Assembly (NCBI RefSeq): GCF_001613105.1
Contig: NZ_BDBS01000031.1
Location: forward strand, 103,722 to 167,721
Direction of reading: 5' to 3'
DNA: 64,000 nt
DNA from: Nocardia pseudobrasiliensis NBRC 108224
GTDB lineage: Bacteria; Actinomycetota; Actinomycetes; Mycobacteriales; Mycobacteriaceae
The notes beneath the pieces were generated by a model that was given only the letters and a program-made list of their open reading frames with translations, searched no databases and had not been told where the DNA came from. Within the stretch, counting starts at the first letter, position 1; each line of letters starts with the position of its first letter. This document shows, piece after piece, positions 1-7,637 of the stretch. The position numbers and the translations under genes are program-made.

Positions 1-13
1 CCTGCGTGATGTC

Positions 14-313
14 TTGACGCGGTTCCAGCCGAACGATTGGCGGTGGCGAGTCGAAGAGTTCGAGGGTGCCGGAAGATTTCCCGGCGGCGTCACGTGGGCA
101 GAGTTCGATGCCAATGTCGAGGCCGGGGCTGCCGTCTTCGATTGGGACGGAATCCAGCAGTTCGCCGACGGCTTGGACCAGATGATCGACGGCCGGATTG
201 TCGCCACCGACGCGAACGGCGCCATCATGGCGACGATCGAGGCTCTGGACAGCACCGAATACGAGATCGTCGTCAATCCCGTGTCGGGCCAGCCTGCGGC
301 CGCAACGCACTGA
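14..313 (+). CDS. Hypothetical protein, possibly 5'-truncated by window edge
   Basis: A 99-residue acidic reading frame with good high-GC codon bias and no family I recognise. It is rich in Trp, Asp and Glu near the N-terminus and has no signal peptide or membrane segment, so it is probably cytoplasmic. The first in-window start is TTG, and the frame stays open back to the window edge, so the true start may lie outside. The next gene is on the opposite strand and ends 97 bases downstream. The small size and isolated setting resemble immunity-type or orphan accessory proteins, but nothing in the sequence proves that. Confidence 0.5.
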   Translation: MTRFQPNDWRWRVEEFEGAGRFPGGVTWAEFDANVEAGAAVFDWDGIQQFADGLDQMIDGRIVATDANGAIMATIEALDSTEYEIVVNPVSGQPAAATH

Positions 314-409
314 TCCGAAGCTGGGCATGCCTTGGTCGGCCGTCCAGCGAACCGAATGCGCGGTAATGTCGCTGCGCGAATGGGCCGCAGAGCCCGCCGC
401 TGCATCCGA

Positions 410-751
410 TCACTCGGATACCGGGGCGCAGTCCAGTATCTCGTTCACATGGAAGTAGCCGACGACCCTCGGCCCTTCGGTGATGACCACAACAGATCCC
501 GGCCGGACGCTGTAGATACCCGCGTTCTCGACGACCAGCCATCCTCCGCAAGCGGATGAGCGCCGCGCCGTGCGATCAGCTACGCGAATCACGAACGAGG
601 CGAGCCCCTCCTCGAGGGTGCACGGTGGCACGAATGCCGTTGAGGCATAGCCCTGATCCGCTGTGCGTGCTGGCCCCGACCGGCGTCCTCCTTGCCCCCG
701 AGTGAGCCAGACGAGCTCACCGCCGAATGGAGGACTGCCGCGAAAGAACAC
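410..751 (-). CDS. Hypothetical protein, 113 aa
   Basis: The C-terminal half reads as a compact folded domain (SSACGGWLVVENAGIYSV then VVVITEGPRVVGYFHVNE), with alternating hydrophobic residues typical of beta strands. I place the start at GTG 751, preceded by a GGGGAAG ribosome-binding site. The reading frame continues much further upstream, but there it runs antisense to the secreted protein at 953-1414 and loses coding character. No signal peptide. Family unknown. It converges with the small gene at 14-313 and both look like accessory genes. Confidence 0.5.
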   Translation of the reverse strand: MFFRGSPPFGGELVWLTRGQGGRRSGPARTADQGYASTAFVPPCTLEEGLASFVIRVADRTARRSSACGGWLVVENAGIYSVRPGSVVVITEGPRVVGYFHVNEILDCAPVSE

Positions 752-952
752 TGGGACATCTTCCCCTGCGAATGGACGATGAGATGCGGATCCCGCGCAG
801 GGCGCCAGGCGGCCCCGGCTTCGATCGGTCCAACAAGATCTCGTAGTCGCCGAAGTTCTGCGGTAGCGTGAAACGATCACGCACGTGGCGGGGCGGCGTG
901 ATCGAACAGCTCGTGCGGAATGGTCGGATCTGCTTGTACGAGAGGAGATTTC

Positions 953-1414
953 ATGCGCACCAGAAATTTGTCCCGAATGTTCGGAGTGCCCGCGCTGGCA
1001 GCGGTCCCGCTTCTCGTCGGCGCCGTACCGGCGGAGGCCGCGCCGGACGGACAATCCTGGGACACCATTTTCACCGCGGCCCGATCGGGACTCTGTGTCG
1101 GCCGCATCGACCCCGGTATCGGCTACGGCGGGCTCGCGAACGGCGCGGCCCTGTTCAACTTCCAGGCAACACTGTGGGGCGTCGGCGACTGCCGGGTGAC
1201 CATCACCGCGGACTGGCGCAACACCGACAACGGACGCAGCGGGTCGGTGAGCCAGGAGATCACCGGACCGGGCTATCACCATTACGGCGCCGAACCACGG
1301 ATCTACCCGGGCCCAGGCCACATCACCGTCACCTTCACCATGGACGCCCTGTCGGCGCCCGCCCCTGCTCACGGTGAATGGCTCATGCCCCAACTGCCGG
1401 GCGACGGGAGTTAG
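953..1414 (+). CDS. Secreted hypothetical protein, 153 aa
   Basis: An exported protein of unknown function. Residues 1-30 form a Sec signal peptide: a basic start (MRTRNLSRM), a hydrophobic core (VPALAAVPLLVGAV) and an AEA-A type cleavage site. The mature part has two cysteines (LCVGRI and GDCRVT) that could form a disulfide, and is rich in beta-prone and Gly/Tyr stretches. ATG 953 is chosen because AGAGGAGAT lies 4-12 bases upstream; the longer upstream frame has no ribosome-binding site and would bury the signal peptide. It is similar in style to secreted small proteins of Nocardia, but I assign no family. Confidence 0.75.
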   Translation: MRTRNLSRMFGVPALAAVPLLVGAVPAEAAPDGQSWDTIFTAARSGLCVGRIDPGIGYGGLANGAALFNFQATLWGVGDCRVTITADWRNTDNGRSGSVSQEITGPGYHHYGAEPRIYPGPGHITVTFTMDALSAPAPAHGEWLMPQLPGDGS

Positions 1415-1562
1415 CGGCCTTCAGATAGGCATCGACGACCGGATCCAGCCGGGCGGCCGCCGAGCGGCGGGTCAGACAGGTGGTCAAGGTCAGCTCGAAT
1501 CCGGAAAAGTGCAGGGCTGCCAGACCTTCGGCGGCCGCGACCGCGGCCTCGAGATAGAGATC
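1383..1562 (-). pseudogene. Possible 3' remnant of an unidentified gene
   Basis: Read on the minus strand, this stretch gives about 59 residues with coding-like composition (DLYLEAAVAAAEGLAALHF, then FELTLTTCLTRRSAAARLD) ending in TGA. There is no start codon or upstream continuation: the adjoining sequence is the QueE remnant on the other strand. It also overlaps the end of the secreted protein gene. I read it as a possible truncated helical C-terminus from an older gene, but chance coding-like sequence in GC-rich DNA is a real alternative. Confidence 0.25.
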
Positions 1563-1599
1563 GAAACCAACGGAACCCGCAGCCCGCTCGCCGCTCTGG

Positions 1600-1927
1600 T
1601 CCGCCCCGAGGTCCGATTCAACGTGTCACCGAAACTGGCGCACTCCGGTGACCCACAGGCACGAAGAATCGTCCCCGCCGCACTGACGAGACTCGCCGAA
1701 ACCCCGGCGCCGTATTCAAGTTCGTCTGCCGAAGTCCCACCGATCTCGACGAGGTCGCCGACCTGGTGAACCGATTCGGCCTTCGCTCGGTATGGATCAT
1801 GCCCGGAGGCCGAAGCGCAGAGCAGATCACCAAACATCTGGAGGCCCTGGCCGACGCGGTGATCGACCGCAGGTGGAATCTCACGACAAGGCTCCAAACC
1901 CTGGCTTGGGGCCAGCGCAGAGGAGTT
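1600..1927 (+). pseudogene. queE: QueE (7-carboxy-7-deazaguanine synthase) C-terminal remnant
   Basis: QueE is a radical-SAM enzyme of the preQ0/deazapurine pathway. Only its C-terminal third is here. Frame one reads EVRFNVSPKLAHSGDPQARR through IVPAALTRLAET; after a shift of two extra bases near 1702-1705, the next frame continues FKFVCRSPTDLDEVADLV, VWIMPGGRSAEQITKHL and NLTTRLQTLAWGQRRGV. These match the family's SPKL, KFV, W-MP-G and LTTR-H-WG-RG segments. The radical-SAM cysteine loop is absent, so no function is possible. No other que gene is visible nearby. Its presence shows that a deazaguanine locus once existed here or was brought in and lost. Confidence 0.75.
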
Positions 1928-2021
1928 CGACTTCAGTCTCGGGCCGGTTCGCCGGCTGTCCCCGGTGCCGTTCTGCGGTAGAGGCCGCAGTACTCGTGCG
2001 AGGGTGGCGGATACCACCGGG

Positions 2022-2684
2022 TTACGGACCGACGGTGATCATGTGCCCCTGGTCGGTGGGATTGTTCACGATGAGGGTGGCCGACACCGTCTCCCAGGAA
2101 TTCCCTGTCGGACAGGAGGCGTCACCGGATCTCCTTGTCGGCACGTAATCGAGGACCGTCATCGTCGGCAGCGACTTCAGACCGCCGTTGTCGACGCTGT
2201 TGGTGTAGGTGCCGGACACCGTGGCGGGTCCGTCCGGCGCGTAGACGGTGGTGCAATTCGCTGCCCCGCCGGTTGTGGTGGTCACTCCCCCTTGCGGAAT
2301 GATCAGATCGGCGGCGATCGGTGACCCGTTCTGTGCCGCCATTCCCCAGATGCCGGTCGTCTTGACCGTGCGATCGGGCTCGTCGAAGTCGCATTTGCTC
2401 AGAGCCAGCGGGCCGAGCGACACGATCACCGGACCGCTGGTGTTCTTGTTGTTCGGTGCCGCGGGAACGGAACCGCCACTGGATATGGCGGTATAGCACG
2501 TGGTCTTCGAGATGCCTGTCCCGAAGACCACCGGACCCATGTTCGCGGTAGCGACACCGGCTCCGGCCGGGCTGACCGTGGTCGAGTCCTCGGCCCGCGC
2601 CGGACCAGCGCCGACTGCCATCGCGGCGGCGGTACAACTCACCGCGATCAGGGCCGCCCGTACGCGGGACAGTTTTCCGAACAT
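2022..2684 (-). CDS. Secreted hypothetical protein, 220 aa
   Basis: An exported protein with a clear Sec signal peptide: MFGKLSRVRAALIAVSCTAA, a further hydrophobic stretch, then cleavage after ARA. The mature domain is Thr/Ser/Gly-rich with cysteines at TTCYTA, SKCDFDE, ANCTTVY and ASCPTG, consistent with two disulfides, and no membrane segment. ATG 2684 is chosen over the much longer upstream frame because GAAGGAG sits at the right spacing and the signal peptide begins there. I recognise no enzyme motif. It is probably a cell-wall or extracellular beta-sandwich protein. Confidence 0.75.
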   Translation of the reverse strand: MFGKLSRVRAALIAVSCTAAAMAVGAGPARAEDSTTVSPAGAGVATANMGPVVFGTGISKTTCYTAISSGGSVPAAPNNKNTSGPVIVSLGPLALSKCDFDEPDRTVKTTGIWGMAAQNGSPIAADLIIPQGGVTTTTGGAANCTTVYAPDGPATVSGTYTNSVDNGGLKSLPTMTVLDYVPTRRSGDASCPTGNSWETVSATLIVNNPTDQGHMITVGP

Positions 2685-2829
2685 TGCAAACTCCTTCGAG
2701 CGACACGAGGCTGGCGATCTCGGCCCGGCCGAAACCGGAGGCAAGGCAGGTTCGCGGAATGATCGGATTGCGGTATCACGCCCCCGCGATCCATCATCGA
2801 GCGCCCCTGCCTGTCCGGTAAAGCCCCTA

Positions 2830-3228
2830 CTACCGTCGGGACCGGACTGTTCCGGTGGCCGATCGACTCTCTGGCACAACGACATCGGGCCGAGCGCGGG
2901 AATACACACCGATACCGGCCAAGATCGTTGTCGGCGACCACCTGCTGGCGCGCAGGTTCGTGGCGCGGGATCGGCCGTGGTCCTCGAATGCGACGGTGGG
3001 ACCAGGGAGTCGACTCTTGAGGAACGGAATTGAAGACGGCACTGGTCGAGCGGGCCACTGGGACGCCTCGGTGGCATCGACGACCCGCTGCAGGGTGGGA
3101 TCGGCTTCCCAAAGCCGCGCCAGACGGGCAGCGAAAAGCGTTCGTGGCGAAACATTCTCAGGATCAGCGCCCAGACCGATCAAACTCCAAGCCATTACGA
3201 CCGTGGCGGGATCGATCACGGCCCACAT
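2830..3228 (-). CDS. Candidate hypothetical protein or gene remnant
   Basis: The first ~55 residues look genuinely coding (MWAVIDPATVVMAWSLIGLG, then LFAARLARLWEADPTLQRVV), while the rest becomes Arg/Ser-rich and less convincing. There is no good ribosome-binding site, and the frame lies in an otherwise gene-free interval. It could be a small orphan protein or the 5' part of a decayed gene. No motif points to a function. Apart from this frame and the hairpin pair at 3356-3393, I see nothing in 2685-3493. Confidence 0.3.
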   Translation of the reverse strand: MWAVIDPATVVMAWSLIGLGADPENVSPRTLFAARLARLWEADPTLQRVVDATEASQWPARPVPSSIPFLKSRLPGPTVAFEDHGRSRATNLRASRWSPTTILAGIGVYSRARPDVVVPESRSATGTVRSRR

Positions 3229-3355
3229 ATCGACGACACCTCATCCACTCGTCGGCCCTATCATGCGTTATCCGCCGGCCGGATTCGGGTGAAACGCGGC
3301 CTGCTGCTTGATATTCGATGGGCGGTGATCGAGGCCCGTGCACGGGTTGGTCAGC

Positions 3356-3393
3356 CCCCCAGATTTTGGGGGCGCTTCGCCTAGCTAACGAAG
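3356..3393. terminator. Adjacent hairpin pair upstream of the DUF3558 gene
   Basis: Two small perfect stems sit side by side: CCCCC-agatttt-GGGGG (3356-3372) and CTTCG-nine bases-CGAAG (3375-3393). There is no T-tract, so this is not a classic intrinsic terminator. It could be a transcript end structure or part of a leader for the lipoprotein gene that begins 100 bases downstream. Confidence 0.35.
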
Positions 3394-3493
3394 TCCGGGG
3401 GTCATCCGACGATCAAACCATAAGTCCGAAAAGCCCAAAGGTGCAAAAGCTCTCGTCGCGGGTCGGGTCGCCTCGGGTGGCTATCTCGCAGCC

Positions 3494-4138
3494 ATGGCCG
3501 GAGCCGTCATGCTGATCGCGGGCTGCGGCACCACAACAAACAGCTCGCCGGGTCCGACCGGGCCCGGGTCGACCACCCCGGCTGCTGCCACCACAACGGC
3601 TGGCACCGCAGAGGCATCAGCGTCGCAACCCGCTCCGGCCGAGGATGTCGTCACAAAGTCCACGAACACCGCAGCCCCTGCCCCCAGCGTGGAAAACCCC
3701 TCCACCACAACAGCGCCGGCTGCCGCTTCGGTGTGGGACGCTTGCTCGCTGTCGGAATCCGCGCTCGCCGCCGCGGGTTTGGATACGGCTTCCAAGGCGC
3801 GCGTGCCCGACGCCGGGAACCCGGCCGCCCGCGTGTGCAAGTGGCAATCCGCCGATCGGTCCTACGAACTGGTCGTCACCGCCTCCGACCGCACCTTCGA
3901 CGATCAGCTCGCCTCCGGTCGGTACACCGATGTGCGCAGGACCCAGTGCTACGGCCGGGACTTGGCCGTGTACCGCGCGGCGCAGGACACCGCCAAACTC
4001 GGTTGCTACGCCGGAACGCCAGCCGCCTTCGGCAGCATCGTGTTCACGGTGCGCAACGACCGCACCCAGAGCGGCGAAGCCGAACCATGCGCCATAGCGA
4101 ATCGTCTCGGAGCCGCACTGTTCAGGTCGCTCCCGTAA
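3494..4138 (+). CDS. DUF3558 family lipoprotein, 214 aa
   Basis: A DUF3558 lipoprotein of unknown role, probably anchored on the outer face of the membrane. A lipobox (LIAGC) appears at residues 8-12, followed by a Ser/Thr/Pro/Ala linker of about 65 residues. The C-terminal DUF3558 domain has the family's paired cysteines (WDACSLSES, VCKWQS, TQCYGRD, KLGCYAG). The signal peptide is oddly short: the ATG lies only 11 codons before the lipid-modified Cys and has no basic residue. The frame is open upstream but lacks a start codon, so the N-terminus may be degenerate. A paralogue lies at 9356-10021. Confidence 0.8.
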   Translation: MAGAVMLIAGCGTTTNSSPGPTGPGSTTPAAATTTAGTAEASASQPAPAEDVVTKSTNTAAPAPSVENPSTTTAPAAASVWDACSLSESALAAAGLDTASKARVPDAGNPAARVCKWQSADRSYELVVTASDRTFDDQLASGRYTDVRRTQCYGRDLAVYRAAQDTAKLGCYAGTPAAFGSIVFTVRNDRTQSGEAEPCAIANRLGAALFRSLP

Positions 4139-4407
4139 CCCGTCACGAACAAGACCTCCGGCGGCTCGAGAATCAGCCCGCCCGCGCGGCAATCATGCTG
4201 GAGCCGACCGGAGGCGTGTGACTTCGAAGGTTCACCATCGCCCCGCCGACTTCCATCTTCTCCGCCCGCTGCCGCGGCAAGGCCAATTGTTCGGGATGGC
4301 TTTCTCCGACAAGTACGAATACGACAATCGACCCTATGAGTGGTTCTCCGGATCGAAGGCGGCCCGCCACCGCTGGCGTGGTACCGGATTGCCATGTGGT
4401 GATCGGT

Positions 4408-4566
4408 TCAGGGATTGGACGGGCGCGTTTCGGTCCAATCGACCAGAAGCTGCCGTTCGCTGAACAACCAGCGGCGGTCCGCGCAGTGGGCATAGGCGTC
4501 GAACAGTTCGCGAATCGCCAGCCGATCGGCGGCCTCCTGCGGTGATACGGCCACATGAGTACTCAT
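4408..4566 (-). pseudogene. SnoaL-like gene with internal deletion
   Basis: The 52-residue product joins the typical N-terminus of a SnoaL-like/NTF2-fold protein (EAADRLAIRELFDAYAHCAD) directly to its typical C-terminus (WLFSERQLLVDWTETRPS). The middle ~80-90 residues, which form most of the alpha-beta barrel cone, are missing without loss of frame. Family members are about 140 aa. The truncated product cannot form the barrel pocket, so I call it a pseudogene, although the frame is intact. It sits 156 bases from the tRNA-like sequence in a decayed stretch. Confidence 0.6.
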
Positions 4567-4722
4567 CGGCATCACCGTGGAGCGGAGGCCGGGAAATTCG
4601 CGCTCATACTGGAAATCGTCCGCCGCATAACGAAGGGAGAGCGATCGTGCGGCTCGCGCGATATCGCTGTGCTCCACCGCTCGACCGGGCGCGCTGAAAT
4701 CACGCTGCGCCGTCGAGCATTC

Positions 4723-4805
4723 GGGGCGGCGTCGACGTCGGAGAGTCGGGCTCGGCTGTAAACCGAGTGCCTCATGCTGAGTGGGTTCGAATCCCACCCG
4801 CCCCA
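4723..4805 (+). tRNA. tRNA-Tyr (GTA), atypical D-arm
   Basis: A type II tRNA fold is visible. The acceptor GGGGCGG (4723-4729) pairs perfectly with CCGCCCC (4798-4804), and the discriminator is A. The anticodon stem is CTCGG/CCGAG around loop CTGTAAA, giving anticodon GTA at 4758-4760. The T stem is GTGGG/CCCAC around TTCGAAT. The variable arm is long (13 nt), as expected for Tyr. Unusual points: position 8 is C rather than T, the base normally A14 is not A, and the D stem contains a T-G pair. CCA is not encoded. It may be a divergent second tRNA-Tyr or a decaying tRNA. Confidence 0.65.
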
Positions 4806-4825
4806 CGGTGCGGTCGGTCTGCGCG

Positions 4826-4876
4826 ACGAGATCGACTGCGGCGCTGAACATGCGGTATTGCCGATGAGCGAGTATC
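4826..4876 (+). repeat. Dispersed repeat family R1, copy a
   Basis: This ~50-bp element begins GAGATCGACTGCGG and ends TATTGCCGATGAGCGAGTA. Close copies lie at 9234-9280 and 10359-10407 and a partial one at 11563-11600, all intergenic and all in the same orientation. The 3' half contains ATGAGCGA in three copies. Here that ATG opens a 25-codon frame to 4941, which I do not call as a gene. Confidence 0.6.
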
Positions 4877-4937
4877 TAATGGGATACGCGGTCGGCTCCG
4901 ACGGCCGTGCAGTCGTACTGCTGTGCCGGTTGGAGTT

Positions 4938-6389
4938 CTAATTCGGTGGGATGCTGAGTTTGTGGTGGAACAAGTTGGTGGGGTCGTATTTTCGTTTGAG
5001 TTCTGACAGGCGGGCCAGGTGGTTGCCCCAGTAAGCGGTCGAGATGTCGTCGGAGGTGGCGTTTTCGGCCAGGTCGTCATCGCCGATGTAGCCGCCGGCG
5101 CTGTAAGGGCGGAAGACGTTGTAGGCCTCGTTCAGCCAGATGTCGTTGGCTCGGCCGGCCTGGATGAGGCTGTCCTCGTCGGGGAAGTCCGCGAGTTCGA
5201 ACCAGCTGGACATGCCCATCGCCCAGGTGGCGCCGCGGACCGGGATCGCGGTGTCGCCCAGCAGGGGGCCGTCGTCGGGGTTCAGGCTGACCAGTTGGAT
5301 TCGGCTGCCGGTCAACGGTTGTCGGGCGACGATCTCGGCAAGGTGGTTGATGCATTCGGCGTTGAGCGGTTCGGGGAGGAATCCGGCGCGGATGGTCATG
5401 TAGCGCAGGTGTTCGTCGTGTTCGCGTTCGATGGCGCTCAGATCGCTGTACCAGGGCGCCGAGGTCTGGGTCAGGCCGAAGTCGCGCACCGATTCCAGGA
5501 AGCTGACCATCTTGACCTGCTTGGCGGTGGTCGGCGGCAATGCGGCGTCCAGGTCGGCGAGCACGGTGTCGCGTTCGGTTCCGGTGTCGGTCAGAACGGC
5601 GCCGACGAACTCCACTTCGCCGAGCCAGAGACAGATCCACGGGTTGGCGGTGCGCGACATCGACAGCGCGTAATTCTGTAACAGGGTGAAATGCTTCGCG
5701 AAGTCGATGTCAGAGCGTTTCCACTTGTAGGAGAACCGCGCCACCGCGCGCGGGGCCTTGGTCAGTTCTATTTTCGCTCGGGTGATGATGCCGAAGGAGC
5801 CGGTGCCGTTGCCTCGGACGGCCCAGAACAGATCCGGGTTGGTGGTCTTGTCGGCCACCCGCAGTTCGCCGTCGGCGGTGACGATCTCGACCTGCAGGAT
5901 CTGGTCGGTGAGGATGCCGGCGGTGCGGGAGTAGTGACCGTAGCCGCCGCATTGCAGCTGACCACCGATCCCGACAGTGACGCAGCTGCCCGCGGGCACC
6001 ATGAACCCGCCCTGGTTGAACGCTTCTCGGTACAGGTCGCCGAGCAGAACACCGCCTCCGACGATCGCGACCTGCTCATCGGATCGGATCTCGATCTTGT
6101 TGAATTTCACCATGTCGACGACCAGAGCCTTGTCGTCCTCGCCGCCGAGACTCAACCCCTCGAACGAGTGCCCACCCGAACGGGCCACCACCCGGGCGCC
6201 GGCTCTTGCGCGTACGCAGTCGAGCACGGTCTGTATCTCTTCAACACTCGTCGGCTGAACGATGCCCAGTGGCCGATAGCGGTTGCGGACATTCCAGGTG
6301 GCCCTCGCCCGGTCGAAGTCGGGATCGCCGGGAAAGCTCATCCGCGTCGTCGGTAGCTTGCCGTGAAGAAGCGTCCGGATCTCGGTCAC
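4938..6389 (-). CDS. FAD-linked oxidase of the berberine-bridge type, 483 aa
   Basis: A bicovalent flavoprotein oxidase of the PCMH/BBE superfamily. The FAD-binding domain (about 30-210) has ARSGGHSFEGLSLG, whose His is the usual 8-alpha-histidyl attachment site, and PAGSCVTVGIGGQ, whose Cys matches the 6-S-cysteinyl site, followed by QCGGYGHYSRTAG. The C-terminus ends with the BBE motif region (YWGNHLARLSELKRKYDP, then NLFHH). Members oxidise sugars, alcohols or natural-product intermediates with O2; the substrate here is unknown. There is no signal peptide. The start is GTG at 6389, preceded by GAGAGGA. It diverges from the patatin gene. Confidence 0.85.
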   Translation of the reverse strand: MTEIRTLLHGKLPTTRMSFPGDPDFDRARATWNVRNRYRPLGIVQPTSVEEIQTVLDCVRARAGARVVARSGGHSFEGLSLGGEDDKALVVDMVKFNKIEIRSDEQVAIVGGGVLLGDLYREAFNQGGFMVPAGSCVTVGIGGQLQCGGYGHYSRTAGILTDQILQVEIVTADGELRVADKTTNPDLFWAVRGNGTGSFGIITRAKIELTKAPRAVARFSYKWKRSDIDFAKHFTLLQNYALSMSRTANPWICLWLGEVEFVGAVLTDTGTERDTVLADLDAALPPTTAKQVKMVSFLESVRDFGLTQTSAPWYSDLSAIEREHDEHLRYMTIRAGFLPEPLNAECINHLAEIVARQPLTGSRIQLVSLNPDDGPLLGDTAIPVRGATWAMGMSSWFELADFPDEDSLIQAGRANDIWLNEAYNVFRPYSAGGYIGDDDLAENATSDDISTAYWGNHLARLSELKRKYDPTNLFHHKLSIPPN

Positions 6390-6484
6390 GAACTAGGTTC
6401 CTCTCGTCGGTGACACATCCGTTCCCGCCGCCAACAATGCAGGCCGATCGGCGGTGAACCGTTCAGCTCGGCGGGTGTGTCGCA

Positions 6485-7360
6485 ATGGCGGTAGATCGTG
6501 ATCGCGACAAGATGGTGACCATGACGGAGCCCTCCCCGCCCGCGCCCGGCCGGACCACGCTCGTGCTGGGCGGAACCGGCCCGGTGCGAATGGGATGGCT
6601 GGTGGGGCTGATGAACGGGCTGGCCGCCCGCGGAGTACAGCTGTGCGAGGCCGACCGGATCGTGGGCACCTCCGGGGGTGCGCTCGCGTCCGCAATGCTG
6701 ACCACCCACGGGGATCTCATGCGGTTGCTGGGTCCCGACGCTTCGCCCGCGCCACCGGCCGATTCCCAGGCCGCCACCGACGCACTGACGATGCTCGGTG
6801 AGCCGGGCCTGGACCTGGCGCAGGCACGGCGCAAGGCGGGTGAGAAAGCCGTCGCGGCTGCGAGCAGCGATCCACGAGAACACATCGCCCGCATGCGCGC
6901 GCTGACCGGAACCGAATCCTGGCCGCCACGGGATCTCGTGATCACCGCCGTTGACATCACCACCGGTGACCTACACGGGTGGACACGCGACGGCGAGGCG
7001 TCACTCCCCGAAGCCATGGCAGCCAGCACCGCGGTACCCGGCGTACTGCCCCCGATTCCCATCGGCGGCCGCTCCTACATCGACGGCGGCGTCGGTTCCG
7101 CCATCAACGCCCACCTGGCCGCCGGCGCGGACCTGATCATCATCATCGACGCCGTGGCCGACGAATTCTCGCGCCTGCCCACCGATCAGGACCTCGGCCG
7201 AGCCACCGTCCTGACACTCGTACCCGACGACGCCGCGATCGCCGCATGCGGCACCGACATCTTCGACCTCACCCGCCAGCCCGCCGCCTACGACGCCGGT
7301 CTGCGCCAATCCGAGGACGCGGCAACACGATTGAAGGAATTCGACTGGCCGACCCACTGA
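6485..7360 (+). CDS. Patatin-like phospholipase family protein
   Basis: A lipid acyl hydrolase of the patatin fold with a Ser-Asp dyad. The oxyanion-hole loop is GGTGPVRMGW (about residues 29-38), the nucleophile elbow is GTSGG (about 59-63), and the catalytic Asp sits in YIDGGVGSA (about 198). Length and motif order fit stand-alone bacterial patatins. No signal peptide, so it is likely cytoplasmic or membrane-peripheral. The first ATG (6485) lacks a clear ribosome-binding site; ATG 6512 or 6521 is equally possible and would remove a charged extension. Confidence 0.85.
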   Translation: MAVDRDRDKMVTMTEPSPPAPGRTTLVLGGTGPVRMGWLVGLMNGLAARGVQLCEADRIVGTSGGALASAMLTTHGDLMRLLGPDASPAPPADSQAATDALTMLGEPGLDLAQARRKAGEKAVAAASSDPREHIARMRALTGTESWPPRDLVITAVDITTGDLHGWTRDGEASLPEAMAASTAVPGVLPPIPIGGRSYIDGGVGSAINAHLAAGADLIIIIDAVADEFSRLPTDQDLGRATVLTLVPDDAAIAACGTDIFDLTRQPAAYDAGLRQSEDAATRLKEFDWPTH

Positions 7361-7520
7361 CCATCTCCAGCGGTGACACGCAGGCATCACATTTGCCGTC
7401 CCTGGGCACCTGCCCCGAACCCGAAGCCCTGGGGGGACCGCGCTGTCGCAGCCGCCTCCCACGAATATCCGCACATGCCGCGTGTAGCGCGGTTCGACGC
7501 GGCTGTGCCCACTCCCGGAA

Positions 7521-7567
7521 GGTCAACGGGCCGAGAACATCTCGGCCCGCCGAACGCACCATATTGC
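7521..7567. repeat. Dispersed palindromic repeat R2, copy 1
   Basis: An intergenic element with the perfect 8-bp stem GGGCCGAG-aacat-CTCGGCCC (7528-7548), flanked by GGTCAAC on the left and GCCGAACGCACCATATTGCC on the right. A near-identical copy is at 11491-11527 and a diverged one at 10938-10985. It could act as a bidirectional transcript end between the patatin and reductase genes. No T-tract follows. Confidence 0.6.
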
Positions 7568-7637
7568 CGACTTCCAGATTTGCGCACGGTGGAGAAATGA
7601 TTCGAAGACTGCGATGTGTGTGAATTAGCCTGGCCTG

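Noticed and set aside
410..1393. A 327-codon minus-strand gene covering 410-1393
   Set aside because: Its upstream two thirds run antisense to the secreted protein gene and lack coding character; only 410-751 is kept.
4218..4463. Plus-strand frame of 81 codons
   Set aside because: Overlaps the 3' side of the deleted SnoaL gene, has no ribosome-binding site, and only a short stretch looks coding.
4864..4941. 25-codon frame starting at the R1 repeat ATG
   Set aside because: Too short, no ribosome-binding site, not preserved in the other R1 copies.
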